Positions 15,421-24,007 of a stretch of DNA of 51,331 bases are shown here, one piece after another (the stretch's first letter is position 1; each line of letters opens with the position of its first letter). The notes below the pieces were generated by a model, which saw nothing but the letters and a program-made list of their open reading frames with translations, did not search any database and was not told the origin of the DNA. Source of the DNA: Lysinibacillus fusiformis (lineage in GTDB: Bacteria; Bacillota; Bacilli; Bacillales_A; Planococcaceae); the NCBI RefSeq assembly GCF_003049525.1, contig NZ_PYWL01000020.1, positions 1 through 51,331 on the forward strand. The letters run 5' to 3'. The translations under genes were made by a program, and so were the position numbers.

Positions 15421-16881
15421 TTACATTTGCTTAACCATGTTATGAACTTCCTCAATATTGCGCATTTTATTATCCCAGCATTTTTGACTTAAATCGACGG
15501 GATACTCTTCAGGATTCATCGCACGTTTGTATTCATCCCAAAGCAGCTCTAAATTTCCGGCTGCATAATCACGCATTTCCTCAAGCGTTGGGTTATGATA
15601 GTTGATTTCTCCATTATGAATCACATGCTGATGTAAATTTTTCGCTTCGAAATTCGTGACAAACTTAGAGACAAACGTGTGAATTGGGTGGAACATTTTA
15701 ATACGTTCCTCCCCCTGAGGGTTTTCATCTTGCATCGCAATATAATCTCCCTCTGCCTTGCCATTCTTTTTATCGATAATACGATATACATTTTTGAGAC
15801 CTGGCGTTGATACTTTTTCAGCATTCGCTGATATTTTAATGGTATCCTCCAGTTGACCATCGCTGTTTTCAATGGCAACCATTTTGTAAACAGCACCTAA
15901 TGCAGGCTGATCATAAGCTGTAATAAGCTTTGTACCGATTCCCCACACATCTACTTTTGCCCCTTGAGCTTTTAAATTTAAGATCGTGTATTCATCCAAA
16001 TCATTTGAAACAATGATTTTTGTATCATGGAAACCTGCAGCATCTAGCATGCGACGAGCCTCTTTTGATAAAAACGCAATGTCTCCACTATCTAAACGAA
16101 TACCAATAAAATTAATTTTGTCTCCTAATTCTTTAGCTACTTTTATAGCCGTTGGAACACCTGATTTCAAAGTATTATACGTATCTACAAGAAAAACACA
16201 GTCGCTATGACGTTTTGCATAAGAATGGAAAGCATCATAATCATTTTTATAGGCCTGTACCAACGCATGTGCATGTGTACCAGACACTGGGATGTTAAAC
16301 AGTTTACCTGCTCTTACATTACTAGTGGAAGCAAAACCACCTATAAAGGCTGCACGTGTACCCCAAATAGCTGCATCCATTTCTTGTGCGCGTCGTGTAC
16401 CAAATTCCATGGCTACTTCATTTTTAATGATTTGTTTAATACGACTAGCCTTCGTCGCTATTAATGTTTGATAATTAACGATGTTCAATAATGCTGTTTC
16501 TATAAGCTGAGCCTCCACTAATGGAGCTTCTATTCGAACAATCGGTTCATTGGCAAAAACAAGCTCTCCCTCTACCATCGAATACATATCCCCTGTGAAT
16601 CGAATATCTTTTAAATACTCAATAAAATCCTCTTTATAACCAACTTCATCACGTAAATACGCAATATCAGATTCACTAAAACGGAAATTCCGTAAATAAT
16701 CCAGCATTCGCTCTAGGCCAGCAAATATTGCATAACCATTGCCAAATGGTAATTTTCTAAAATACAACTCAAAAACTGCTTTTTTATTATGTATCCCATC
16801 AGCCCAATAGGATTCGGCCATATTGATTTGATATAAGTCTGTGTGTAGCGCTAAGCTATCATCTGCATAGTTTGATCTCAC
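15421..16881 (-). CDS. pncB: Nicotinate phosphoribosyltransferase
   Basis: 486 aa. First step of the Preiss-Handler pathway (nicotinate + PRPP to NaMN). Recognisable are LHTDLYQINMAESYW at the N-terminus, EFGTRRAQEMDAAIWGTRAAFIGG (about 158-181), the substrate-loop region SGTHAHALVQAY and IRLDSGDIAFLSKEAR. The start is GTG at 16881 with AAGGGG 7 nt upstream. First gene of the pncB-nadE operon. Confidence 0.93.
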   Translation of the reverse strand: MRSNYADDSLALHTDLYQINMAESYWADGIHNKKAVFELYFRKLPFGNGYAIFAGLERMLDYLRNFRFSESDIAYLRDEVGYKEDFIEYLKDIRFTGDMYSMVEGELVFANEPIVRIEAPLVEAQLIETALLNIVNYQTLIATKASRIKQIIKNEVAMEFGTRRAQEMDAAIWGTRAAFIGGFASTSNVRAGKLFNIPVSGTHAHALVQAYKNDYDAFHSYAKRHSDCVFLVDTYNTLKSGVPTAIKVAKELGDKINFIGIRLDSGDIAFLSKEARRMLDAAGFHDTKIIVSNDLDEYTILNLKAQGAKVDVWGIGTKLITAYDQPALGAVYKMVAIENSDGQLEDTIKISANAEKVSTPGLKNVYRIIDKKNGKAEGDYIAMQDENPQGEERIKMFHPIHTFVSKFVTNFEAKNLHQHVIHNGEINYHNPTLEEMRDYAAGNLELLWDEYKRAMNPEEYPVDLSQKCWDNKMRNIEEVHNMVKQM

Positions 16882-17193
16882 AAGAAACCCCTTCTTCCGC
16901 TTTGATAATTAGTCCTAGTATACACTATATACCCAAATTCTTGCGTATGACATTCACACTCCCTAATGTAAGGTTTTCTAACACTAATAGTCAGAAAATT
17001 TAGAACTGTTCATATTTTAGACACAAATTTTAGTACCGCTTTCATTCCCATTCTAAAACCTTTTTACAGCAACTATTTCGAGAATAAAAATAATTCGTGT
17101 AATAAAACCTAACACGAATTTTAAAAAAGTAATTGCACTACTGTTTCAGGCGATTTAACATGTAAATTAAAATTACGCAAGGAGCTGGTACAG
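16882..17193. other. Divergent intergenic region between pncB and glnK
   Basis: 312 nt without a gene. On the pncB side a TATACT -10-like element lies near 16918-16923 (minus strand) without a strong -35. On the glnK side is the GlnR/TnrA box (17098-17114), then TTGCAC (17133-17138), 17 nt and TAACAT (17156-17161), a weak promoter as expected for an activated gene. No other structure was seen. Confidence 0.5.
17098..17114 (+). promoter_or_regulatory. GlnR/TnrA operator
   Basis: TGTAATAAAACCTAACA fits TGTNA-N7-TNACA exactly, the shared recognition sequence of the nitrogen regulators GlnR and TnrA. It is embedded in a longer palindrome AATTCGTGT...ACACGAATT. It lies 80 nt upstream of glnK and about 60 nt from the predicted transcription start, a position that suits activation by TnrA under nitrogen limitation. 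Confidence 0.75.
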
Positions 17194-17535
17194 ATGAAAA
17201 AAATCGAAGTCATCATTCGTCCTGAGGTTTTTGGAGCCGTTCGGGACGGTCTGGCACAACAAGGGATTGCAGGACTAAGCGTTTCTGAAATCGCAGGTTG
17301 TGGCCGTCAATTAGGGAGGACTGGTTTATTTCGTGGTAATACTTATGAAATTGAGTTTTTACCTAAATTGAAATTAGAAATGATTGTAGATGATAGTAAA
17401 GTGGATGGCATTGTAGAAATACTATTGCGCGAAGCAGCAACTGGCAAGGTTGGTGATGGAAAAATTTTCATTTATCCAGTAGAACAAGCAATTCGTATCC
17501 GAACAAAAGAAGTCGGATCGATTGCAGTAGAATAA
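17194..17535 (+). CDS. glnK: PII nitrogen-regulatory protein
   Basis: 113 aa. Typical PII start (MKKIEVIIRPE), T-loop with RGNTYEIEF carrying Tyr51, and the B-loop/C-terminal signature AATGKVGDGKIFIYPVEQAIRIRT. PII proteins sense 2-oxoglutarate and ATP/ADP and gate AmtB. Firmicutes normally lack GlnD, so uridylylation of Tyr51 should not be assumed. AAGGAG precedes the ATG. It lies 14 nt before amtB. In B. subtilis the gene order is the reverse (amtB first). Confidence 0.95.
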   Translation: MKKIEVIIRPEVFGAVRDGLAQQGIAGLSVSEIAGCGRQLGRTGLFRGNTYEIEFLPKLKLEMIVDDSKVDGIVEILLREAATGKVGDGKIFIYPVEQAIRIRTKEVGSIAVE

Positions 17536-17549
17536 AGGGGGCGATATAG

Positions 17550-18851
17550 ATGGATGAACTATTGTTATCTGTTAATTTAATTTGGGTGATGTTAGGCACA
17601 ATTTTAGTATTTTTTATGCATGCTGGATTCGCTATGGTAGAGGCAGGGTTTACACGTTCAAAAAATGCTGTAAACATCATCATGAAAAATTTTCTAACTA
17701 TTTCCCTAGGGGGAATTGTCTATTTTTTATGTGGCTACGCAATTATGTTTGGTGACAGTGTAGGTGGTATTTTCGGCATAAGTGGTTTTGCTTTAAACGG
17801 AGTTGATGATCTTTCATTCTTTATTTTCCAAACAATGTTTGCTGCAACAGGAGCAACTATTTTATCTGGTGCTGTGGCAGAGCGTACTAATATTTTTGCT
17901 TATATCGGAGTCATTATACTTATGTCATTAGTCGTTTATCCTGTTGTAGGCCATTGGGTTTGGAGTGGCCAAGGTTGGTTGACTGATTTAGGCTTTGTGG
18001 ATTTTGCTGGCTCAACAGTCGTTCACTTAACGGGAGCTGTAGCTGCCTTTATCGCCGCAGTTATGGTTGGACCACGACTAGGTAAATATGAAAATGGTCG
18101 AGTAAATGTTATTACAGGTCATAGTATTCCATTAGGAGCATTAGGCGTATTTTTACTTTGGTTTGGTTGGTTTGGCTTTAATGGCGCATCCACTTTAGCT
18201 GCCGATCCTGAACTTGTTCCGAATGTCATCGCAAATACATTTTTTGCAGCGGCCGCTGGTGTCGTAGCAACCTCCTTCTATACGAAGTTCCGTTATGGAC
18301 ATATTGACGGCTCCCTCACATTAAATGGTGCACTAGCAGGACTAGTAGGAATTACAGCAGGTGCAGCAAATGTCAGCATTATCGGCTCTATTATAATTGG
18401 CCTTATCGCCGCTCCATTACTTGTTGAAGGTGTGCGATTCATTGAGTGGAAGCTAAAAGTAGATGATCCAGTTGGTGCAATTGCTGTACACGGTATTTGC
18501 GGTGTGTGGGGGACATTAGCCGTTGGATTATTTGATAGTAACGGGCAAGGCTTATTTTATGGTGGGGGTTTGAGTTTGCTAGGCATTCAAGCTATCGGTG
18601 TGATCGCTACAATAGCCTGGGTTAGTGTATCTGTAGCAGCCGGTATATTTATCATTAAAGCTTTTGTACCTTTACGTGTAACGGTGGAAGAGGAAATTGC
18701 TGGTTTAGATGTCATGGAACACGGAGCGCCTGCCTACGAATTCCAAGATATTTTCAAAAGCTCTGCGGTTCGAGGAGAAACCTTTGCCCATCGTTTAACA
18801 CATTTCGGTAAAACACAAAACACTGTACAACAAGAAGAACAGCACATATAG
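17550..18851 (+). CDS. amtB: Ammonium transporter
   Basis: 433 aa with 11 predicted membrane segments, starting with FFMHAGFAMVEAGFTRSKNAVNI. The twin-histidine pore is represented by VVHLTGAVAAF (first His) and IAVHGICGVWGTLAVG (second His). The cytoplasmic C-terminus (VEEEIAGLDVMEHGAPAY) contains the conserved GlnK-interacting segment. Strong GGGGGCG-type ribosome binding site. Second gene of the glnK-amtB operon. Confidence 0.96.
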   Translation: MDELLLSVNLIWVMLGTILVFFMHAGFAMVEAGFTRSKNAVNIIMKNFLTISLGGIVYFLCGYAIMFGDSVGGIFGISGFALNGVDDLSFFIFQTMFAATGATILSGAVAERTNIFAYIGVIILMSLVVYPVVGHWVWSGQGWLTDLGFVDFAGSTVVHLTGAVAAFIAAVMVGPRLGKYENGRVNVITGHSIPLGALGVFLLWFGWFGFNGASTLAADPELVPNVIANTFFAAAAGVVATSFYTKFRYGHIDGSLTLNGALAGLVGITAGAANVSIIGSIIIGLIAAPLLVEGVRFIEWKLKVDDPVGAIAVHGICGVWGTLAVGLFDSNGQGLFYGGGLSLLGIQAIGVIATIAWVSVSVAAGIFIIKAFVPLRVTVEEEIAGLDVMEHGAPAYEFQDIFKSSAVRGETFAHRLTHFGKTQNTVQQEEQHI

Positions 18852-18860
18852 ACAGAAGAA

Positions 18861-18905
18861 AAATCTGCTCTGCTATTAATAAAGTAGCAGACAGATTTCC
18901 TTTTT
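18861..18905 (+). terminator. Terminator after amtB
   Basis: Stem AAATCTG-CT-CTGCTA / TAGCAG-AC-AGATTT with a small internal loop, then CCTTTTT. It lies 10 nt past the amtB stop. Confidence 0.85.
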
Positions 18906-18927
18906 GAACTAATGGCTAATGAACGTA

Positions 18928-19428
18928 TTAATCTTTCTCTAGTTCTAATAAAAATTGTTTTACATCTAGTCCACTACGAAAGCCTGTTAATTGACCATTT
19001 TTGCCAATGACACGATGGCATGGAATAATAGCTAATATTGGATTCGCACCAATAGCACTACCTACAGCCCTAACTGCTTTGGGGTTCCCAATACGTTCTG
19101 CGATGCTTCCATACGATGTTGTTGAACCATAGGGTAATTCTTTTAGGGCGTCCCACACAGCTAATTGAAAAGGTGTCCCCTTCACATGGATAGGTACATC
19201 AAAGTCTGTCAATTCCTTGTTAAAATAGGCTGTTAATTGTTCCTTATATGGTTGCAATTTTTCTTCATTTTTCTCAAAGCTATAACTTTTAAAAGGCTTT
19301 TTTGCCCACTCCTTAACCTCATCAAATGATGCATTAGGCGTTCCAATATAGGCAAGTCCATCAGATGTGGCTACGATGTACATAGCACCTTGTGCAAACG
19401 TTAACGTATCGAAATACAATATCTCCAT
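18928..19428 (-). CDS. ogt: Methylated-DNA-protein cysteine methyltransferase
   Basis: 166 aa. Suicide repair enzyme that takes methyl from O6-methylguanine. The active-site motif IPCHRVIG holds Cys137, preceded by the helix-turn-helix recognition region YGSTTSYGSIAERIGNPKAVRAVGSAIGANP. No Ada-type N-terminal domain. Start at ATG 19428 with a close AGGGA. Single gene, convergent with glnK-amtB and divergent from fetA. Confidence 0.93.
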   Translation of the reverse strand: MEILYFDTLTFAQGAMYIVATSDGLAYIGTPNASFDEVKEWAKKPFKSYSFEKNEEKLQPYKEQLTAYFNKELTDFDVPIHVKGTPFQLAVWDALKELPYGSTTSYGSIAERIGNPKAVRAVGSAIGANPILAIIPCHRVIGKNGQLTGFRSGLDVKQFLLELEKD

Positions 19429-19531
19429 TCCCTATTATCCCTTCATTTCTAAAATCTTATATTTAAACTGCATCTTTCCTTCATTTCATGCTACAGTTAT
19501 TTTACTGACTATAGCAAAGGAGTTTCACTAC

Positions 19532-20263
19532 ATGAATACTCTATACGAGCCTGCCATTCACTTTCAACAAGTTCAATTCTCAGTAAATGACAAAATGATA
19601 TTAAAGTCAATTACTGGGTCGTTTCCAAAAGGTCAAATTACCACTCTCGTCGGCCCTTCTGGTGCAGGTAAAACAACCCTGCTTAAATTATGTAATGGCC
19701 TTCTTTCACCGACAAACGGACATATACTCATTGATAATGAGCCCATCTCAAATTATGAGCCCTCAGCATTACGAAGACATGTTGGTATCGCCCTACAAGC
19801 TGCTCCTATGATTGCTGGCACTGTAAAGGAAAACCTCGCACTCCCCCGGACATTGCAGGGAAAAAAACTCTCTCAACAGGAGGCCATTCAATATTTAGAG
19901 GATGTTGGCTTAGATGAAAGCTTCTTACACCAATCCACAAATGATTTATCAGGAGGACAGCGTCAAAAGGTTTCTATAGCAAGAACACTTATTAATCAAT
20001 CCTCTATCTTATTATTAGATGAAATAACTTCTGCACTGGATCGCCAATCTGTAAAGGAAATTGAAAAGCTCATCGCCACTATTAATAAAAAATATAATGT
20101 GACGATGATTTGGATTACTCATAATTTGCAACAAGCATTAACGATCGGACACTATACATGGGTCATGATGAATGGGGAGCTAATAGAAACTGGCAAGAGC
20201 GCTTTACTTAAAGCACCGACTAACCCACGCGTAGCAGAATTTGTACAGGGGGCTAACATATGA
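19532..20263 (+). CDS. fetA: ABC transporter ATPase, FetA/YjkB-like
   Basis: 243 aa from ATG 19532, which has AAAGGAG 9 nt upstream. A longer frame to 19367 runs into ogt and has no site. Walker A GPSGAGKTT, signature LSGGQRQKVSIA, Walker B ILLLDEITSALD, H-loop ITHN. The partner at 20260 is a UPF0014 permease, so this is the FetAB/STAR1-STAR2 type; in E. coli FetAB is linked to iron export. The substrate here is inferred, not shown. Confidence 0.85.
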   Translation: MNTLYEPAIHFQQVQFSVNDKMILKSITGSFPKGQITTLVGPSGAGKTTLLKLCNGLLSPTNGHILIDNEPISNYEPSALRRHVGIALQAAPMIAGTVKENLALPRTLQGKKLSQQEAIQYLEDVGLDESFLHQSTNDLSGGQRQKVSIARTLINQSSILLLDEITSALDRQSVKEIEKLIATINKKYNVTMIWITHNLQQALTIGHYTWVMMNGELIETGKSALLKAPTNPRVAEFVQGANI

Positions 20264-21012
20264 CTTATACGTCCTTATCACTAACATTAATTTTCGTGTG
20301 CATCCCTCTACTGCTATCCAAAACATTAAAATTAGGACTTGAAAAAGATACGCTTATTGCAACCCTTCGGTCTATCGTTCAATTGCTCGCTGTTGGCTAT
20401 ATACTAAAATTTGTCTTTGATGCAAATAGTTATGTATATATTTTTCTTATGGTTGCGTTAATGATACTAGTCGCTACATTTAATGCTCGAAAAAAAGGAG
20501 AAGGTATTAAAGGGATCACCTGGAAAATAGCACTGACACTTGTGATGATAGAAATCATTACACAAGGAGTCTTACTTGGCTTTAACATTGTGCCAGCGAC
20601 CGCTCAGTATATTATTCCAATTAGTGGTATGTTAATTGGTAATTCAATGGTGTTATCCATTTTATTTTTAAACCGATTTACGGCTGAAATTACTAGCCAT
20701 AAAGATCAAATGGAATTAATCTTGTCACTTGGAGGCACACCCAAACAAGCTGTTCATCGACAACTTATCAATGCCGTAAAGGCGAGTATGATTCCCACGA
20801 TTGAAAGCCAAAAAACAATTGGCTTAGTACAGCTACCAGGTATGATGAGCGGCCAAATCATTGGTGGTGCCGACCCCATTCAGGCTGTACAATTTCAACT
20901 TTTGATCATCTTCGCTCTCCTAACAACGGCGACATTATCAAGTATCATGATTGGTTTTTTAAGTTATCCTGCACTTTTTAATGAGCGTATGCAAATACTT
21001 GAATTGAAATAA
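20260..21012 (+). CDS. fetB: ABC transporter permease, FetB/UPF0014 family
   Basis: 250 aa with about seven membrane segments. Family markers are LRSIVQLLAVGYILKFVF (residues about 36-53), PISGMLIGNSMV and PGMMSGQIIGGADPIQAVQFQLLI. Overlaps fetA by 4 nt (ATGA). Orthologue-type of B. subtilis YjkA. No terminator was recognised between it and the proline dehydrogenase, which has its own promoter-like AT-rich upstream region. Confidence 0.88.
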   Translation: MTYTSLSLTLIFVCIPLLLSKTLKLGLEKDTLIATLRSIVQLLAVGYILKFVFDANSYVYIFLMVALMILVATFNARKKGEGIKGITWKIALTLVMIEIITQGVLLGFNIVPATAQYIIPISGMLIGNSMVLSILFLNRFTAEITSHKDQMELILSLGGTPKQAVHRQLINAVKASMIPTIESQKTIGLVQLPGMMSGQIIGGADPIQAVQFQLLIIFALLTTATLSSIMIGFLSYPALFNERMQILELK

Positions 21013-21085
21013 TTGTTAAGCAGATTTAATATAGTTTTAATAATTTATGATATACTAAAAAGAAAATGCAGTTAGGAGAATGACC

Positions 21086-22060
21086 ATGTTATTACGCGAT
21101 TTTTTCATCCAGCTATCTGAAAACCAACTATTGAATAGTGCTGCAAAGAAATATGGCCTAAAATTAGGAGCACAAAGTGTAGTAGCTGGTACAAATATTG
21201 AAGAAACAATTGCAAGCATCAAAGAACTGAATGCACATAATATCTCATGTACAGTAGATAACCTTGGTGAATTTGTTTCAAGTAAAGAAGAAGCAACTGC
21301 TGCAAAAGATAAAATTCTCTCTGTGGTAGAAGCTATTCATGAAAATGATGTAAAAGCACATATTTCATTAAAGCCTTCTCAATTAGGTTTAGATATTGAT
21401 GTAGATTTCTGCTATGACAATCTGTATGAAATTGTTGAAAAAGCGGCTGCTTATGATATATTTGTTAACTTCGACATGGAGGACTTTGGGCGTCTTCAAA
21501 CATCTTTTGATATGGTAGAAGAATTGTCTAAAACATTTAATAATGTTGGAACTGTGATTCAATCTTACTTTTACCGTGCAAAAGACGATATCGAAAAATT
21601 CAAGGACTACCGTTTACGTATCGTAAAAGGAGCGTATAAAGAGCCTGTTGAAGTTGCTTATCAAGATAAATTGGATATCGATTTAAACTTTATTGAGTTA
21701 ATTGAATATCATTTACTACATGGTAAATTTACGTCCATTGCTACACATGACCATAATATTATTGCTCACGTTAAACGCTTTGTAGCTGATCATAATATTC
21801 CACTTGATAAATTCGAATTCCAAATGCTTTATGGATTCCGTACAGATATGCAAAAAGAGCTAGCTAAAGAAGGCTATAACTTCTGTGTGTACGTTCCATT
21901 CGGCGAAGATTGGTACGGTTACTTTATGCGTCGCCTAGCTGAACGCCCTCAAAACCTTAACCTTGTCACAAAACAAGTGTTTACGAAAAAGACGAATACA
22001 GTTCTTGCTGTAGCTGCAGGTGCATTCGTTCTTGGACGCTTAACAAAACGCAATAAGTAA
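21086..22060 (+). CDS. Proline dehydrogenase
   Basis: 324 aa from ATG 21086, chosen because AGGAG lies 7 nt upstream; the ATG two codons earlier is only 1 nt from it. FAD-dependent TIM barrel that oxidises proline to pyrroline-5-carboxylate. Motifs: VNFDMEDFGRL (about 134-144), RLRIVKGAYKEP, ATHDHNII, FQMLYGFR and YVPFGEDWYGYFMRRLAERPQN, which holds the substrate-binding RRxxER pair. The last 20 residues (TVLAVAAGAFVLGRL, then basic) form a hydrophobic tail that could be a weak membrane anchor. Corresponds to the PutB/FadM group of Bacillus. Confidence 0.93.
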   Translation: MLLRDFFIQLSENQLLNSAAKKYGLKLGAQSVVAGTNIEETIASIKELNAHNISCTVDNLGEFVSSKEEATAAKDKILSVVEAIHENDVKAHISLKPSQLGLDIDVDFCYDNLYEIVEKAAAYDIFVNFDMEDFGRLQTSFDMVEELSKTFNNVGTVIQSYFYRAKDDIEKFKDYRLRIVKGAYKEPVEVAYQDKLDIDLNFIELIEYHLLHGKFTSIATHDHNIIAHVKRFVADHNIPLDKFEFQMLYGFRTDMQKELAKEGYNFCVYVPFGEDWYGYFMRRLAERPQNLNLVTKQVFTKKTNTVLAVAAGAFVLGRLTKRNK

Positions 22061-22065
22061 AACAG

Positions 22066-22103
22066 AAAAGAACCTTGCCGCTACCATGCGATAAGGTTCT
22101 TTT
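22066..22103. terminator. Bidirectional terminator
   Basis: AAAAGAACCTT (22066-22076) and AAGGTTCTTTT (22093-22103) form the stem, with an inner CGC/GCG pair. It serves the proline dehydrogenase on the plus strand and desR on the minus strand. Confidence 0.85.
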
Positions 22104-22104
22104 C

Positions 22105-22716
22105 TTATTTATTCCATCCTTTTTCTTTAAAGCGTGCAATGGCTTCAATACGATTGCCTACGTTTAATTTTTCTAAAATCGTTGAAATATAATTACGAAC
22201 AGTTCCAGCAGATAAAAATAGCTCTGCGGCAATTTCCTTCGTTGTTTTGCCCTCTGCCACAAGAGTCAGCACCTGACTTTCTCGCTCAGTTAATGGATTT
22301 TCACTATCATCCTCATACACAAAATCAACGAGCTCAGGGGCATAAATTCGTTTACCATCCATAATAGTCCGGATTGCAGAAACTAATTCCTCAATAGGGC
22401 TATCCTTTAATAAATATCCCCTTACACTAGCTTTTCTAGCACGCTCGAAATAACCTGGTCTAGCAAATGTAGTTAAAATAATGACTTTACAATCCAAGCC
22501 AGAGCCATGCATTTCTTCTGCTGCATCAAGGCCAGTTTTAACTGGCATTTCAATATCCATAACACAAATATCAGGCTGGTGCTCTTTAACAAGCATCAAT
22601 GCTTCCTCACCATTTTTTGCTAAGCCAACGACCTCCATATCCTCCTCCATACTAAGTAAAGAGCGAAGAGCGCCTAATAGCATCCCCTGATCTTCAGCAA
22701 TCACAATTCGTATCAT
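22105..22716 (-). CDS. desR: Response regulator DesR
   Basis: 203 aa NarL-type. The receiver domain has the acidic pair ED, phospho-acceptor Asp54 in ICVMDIEMP, and Lys in LLKDSP. The C-terminal LuxR-type helix-turn-helix is LTERESQVLTLVAEGKTTKEIAAELFLSAGTVRNYISTIL. Asp54 is the same position as in B. subtilis DesR, which activates the desaturase gene in the cold. The adjacent desK and des genes support the assignment. It begins 16 nt after desK. Confidence 0.93.
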   Translation of the reverse strand: MIRIVIAEDQGMLLGALRSLLSMEEDMEVVGLAKNGEEALMLVKEHQPDICVMDIEMPVKTGLDAAEEMHGSGLDCKVIILTTFARPGYFERARKASVRGYLLKDSPIEELVSAIRTIMDGKRIYAPELVDFVYEDDSENPLTERESQVLTLVAEGKTTKEIAAELFLSAGTVRNYISTILEKLNVGNRIEAIARFKEKGWNK

Positions 22717-22732
22717 GTCACAAGCCTCTTTT

Positions 22733-23881
22733 CTATATGTTCTTCAGATTTTCTTTCACACTTTGATGCGTAATAGCCACTGGAATGGTTACTGATAATG
22801 TCGTGCCGTCCACACTTTCAATTTTGAACGAACCGTTGATAAACTCTAATCGCTCACGCATTCCTTTTAATCCGTTCCCAGTTTTCCATGCTTGTTTTTT
22901 CGTAATGCCTTGTCCATTATCACGAACTACTAAGTAAACTTCTTTAAAATTTTGATGGAAAGCTATTTCGCATTTTGTCGCACCACTATGTTTCACAACA
23001 TTATTAACAGCCTCTTTTAAGCACATAGACAAAACATTTTCTACAAGCGGTGGCACTTGCAAGGCATTTTTATCGCCTTCAAAGACAAATTCCATTTCTG
23101 CTGCCTTTAATATTTGAGAAATACGCATGAGCTCATCTTCAAATTTTGCTGTACGCATGTCTGAAACTAATTCACGAACCTCTTTTAAGGCGATACTGGC
23201 AGTTTGGCGTATATCCTTAATTTCAACTAAAGCTTGCTGTGGATCACGATCAATTAACCTTGATGCTAAATCACTTTTCAAACCGATCATAGACAATTTT
23301 TGCCCCAGTGTATCATGTAAATCACGTGCAATACGTTGTCGTTCTTCAAAAACAATTAACTCTGCAATACGCTCATTGGCCGTTTCTAACTGCCCTTCTA
23401 AGTTTTCGCGTTTATTTTTGGAATAGATCGTTAGCGGTAGTAGAACAACAGCTAAAATAGTTAACACGACAAAAGGTAATTGTGATAAAAATAATTGAAG
23501 CTCAACAAAAAAGCCGGCACCTGTAGATATGACTGTAAAGCCAATATGTAGACCGTACATAATATAGAAACCAACTGGTCTTCGTATATTTCCAATAAAA
23601 AAGGCTGTAAAAATGGAAAGATAAACATAACCATATAAAATCGTCATGACAATATTAATAACCATTTCAAAGCTGATCCACATATATACTAGTCCGCTTT
23701 TGGAATTCATGGAAAATCGATAGAAAATAAAATATAGCATTAAAAACGTAATGCCTATAGAGATTTCTATATAAGATGATTTTCTAAAAATGAAGAAAAA
23801 CGGTAGAAAGCAAAAAATAATCCATAAATATATACTGAGCATAGGACTATTCGGAATAATACTATGCCATTTTCTCAACAT
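22733..23881 (-). CDS. desK: Membrane thermosensor histidine kinase DesK
   Basis: 382 aa. Five membrane segments (about residues 14-150) form the sensor. A short charged linker and coiled coil follow, then the HisKA_3 box FEERQRIARDLHDTLGQKL with phospho-His189 (His188 in B. subtilis DesK). The HATPase region has EAVNNVVKHSG, VVRDNGQGI and GNGLKGMRERL. DesK senses membrane thickness or order at low temperature and phosphorylates DesR. Ribosome binding site weak (GAGCGTGAG). Confidence 0.93.
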   Translation of the reverse strand: MLRKWHSIIPNSPMLSIYLWIIFCFLPFFFIFRKSSYIEISIGITFLMLYFIFYRFSMNSKSGLVYMWISFEMVINIVMTILYGYVYLSIFTAFFIGNIRRPVGFYIMYGLHIGFTVISTGAGFFVELQLFLSQLPFVVLTILAVVLLPLTIYSKNKRENLEGQLETANERIAELIVFEERQRIARDLHDTLGQKLSMIGLKSDLASRLIDRDPQQALVEIKDIRQTASIALKEVRELVSDMRTAKFEDELMRISQILKAAEMEFVFEGDKNALQVPPLVENVLSMCLKEAVNNVVKHSGATKCEIAFHQNFKEVYLVVRDNGQGITKKQAWKTGNGLKGMRERLEFINGSFKIESVDGTTLSVTIPVAITHQSVKENLKNI

Positions 23882-23964
23882 ATTCTCACGCTCTTTCCTA
23901 CTTTTCCCTTATTATAACAAGAAAATTATTTTTTTGCCCGTACATGCTTATTTTCTCGGCTATA

Positions 23965-24007
23965 GTTAAAACAGCCATCTCTCTAATTGAGATGGCTGTT
24001 TTAACTA
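23965..24007 (-). terminator. Terminator after des
   Basis: Perfect 18-bp stem (23965-23982 with 23990-24007; AGTTAAAACAGCCATCTC and its complement) with a 7-nt loop. It includes the des stop codon. It separates des from desKR, so the two units can be expressed independently. Confidence 0.8.

Noticed and set aside
17091..17120. Hairpin AATTCGTGT...ACACGAATT as a terminator
   Set aside because: It lies upstream of both pncB and glnK, has no proper T run and matches the GlnR/TnrA box better.
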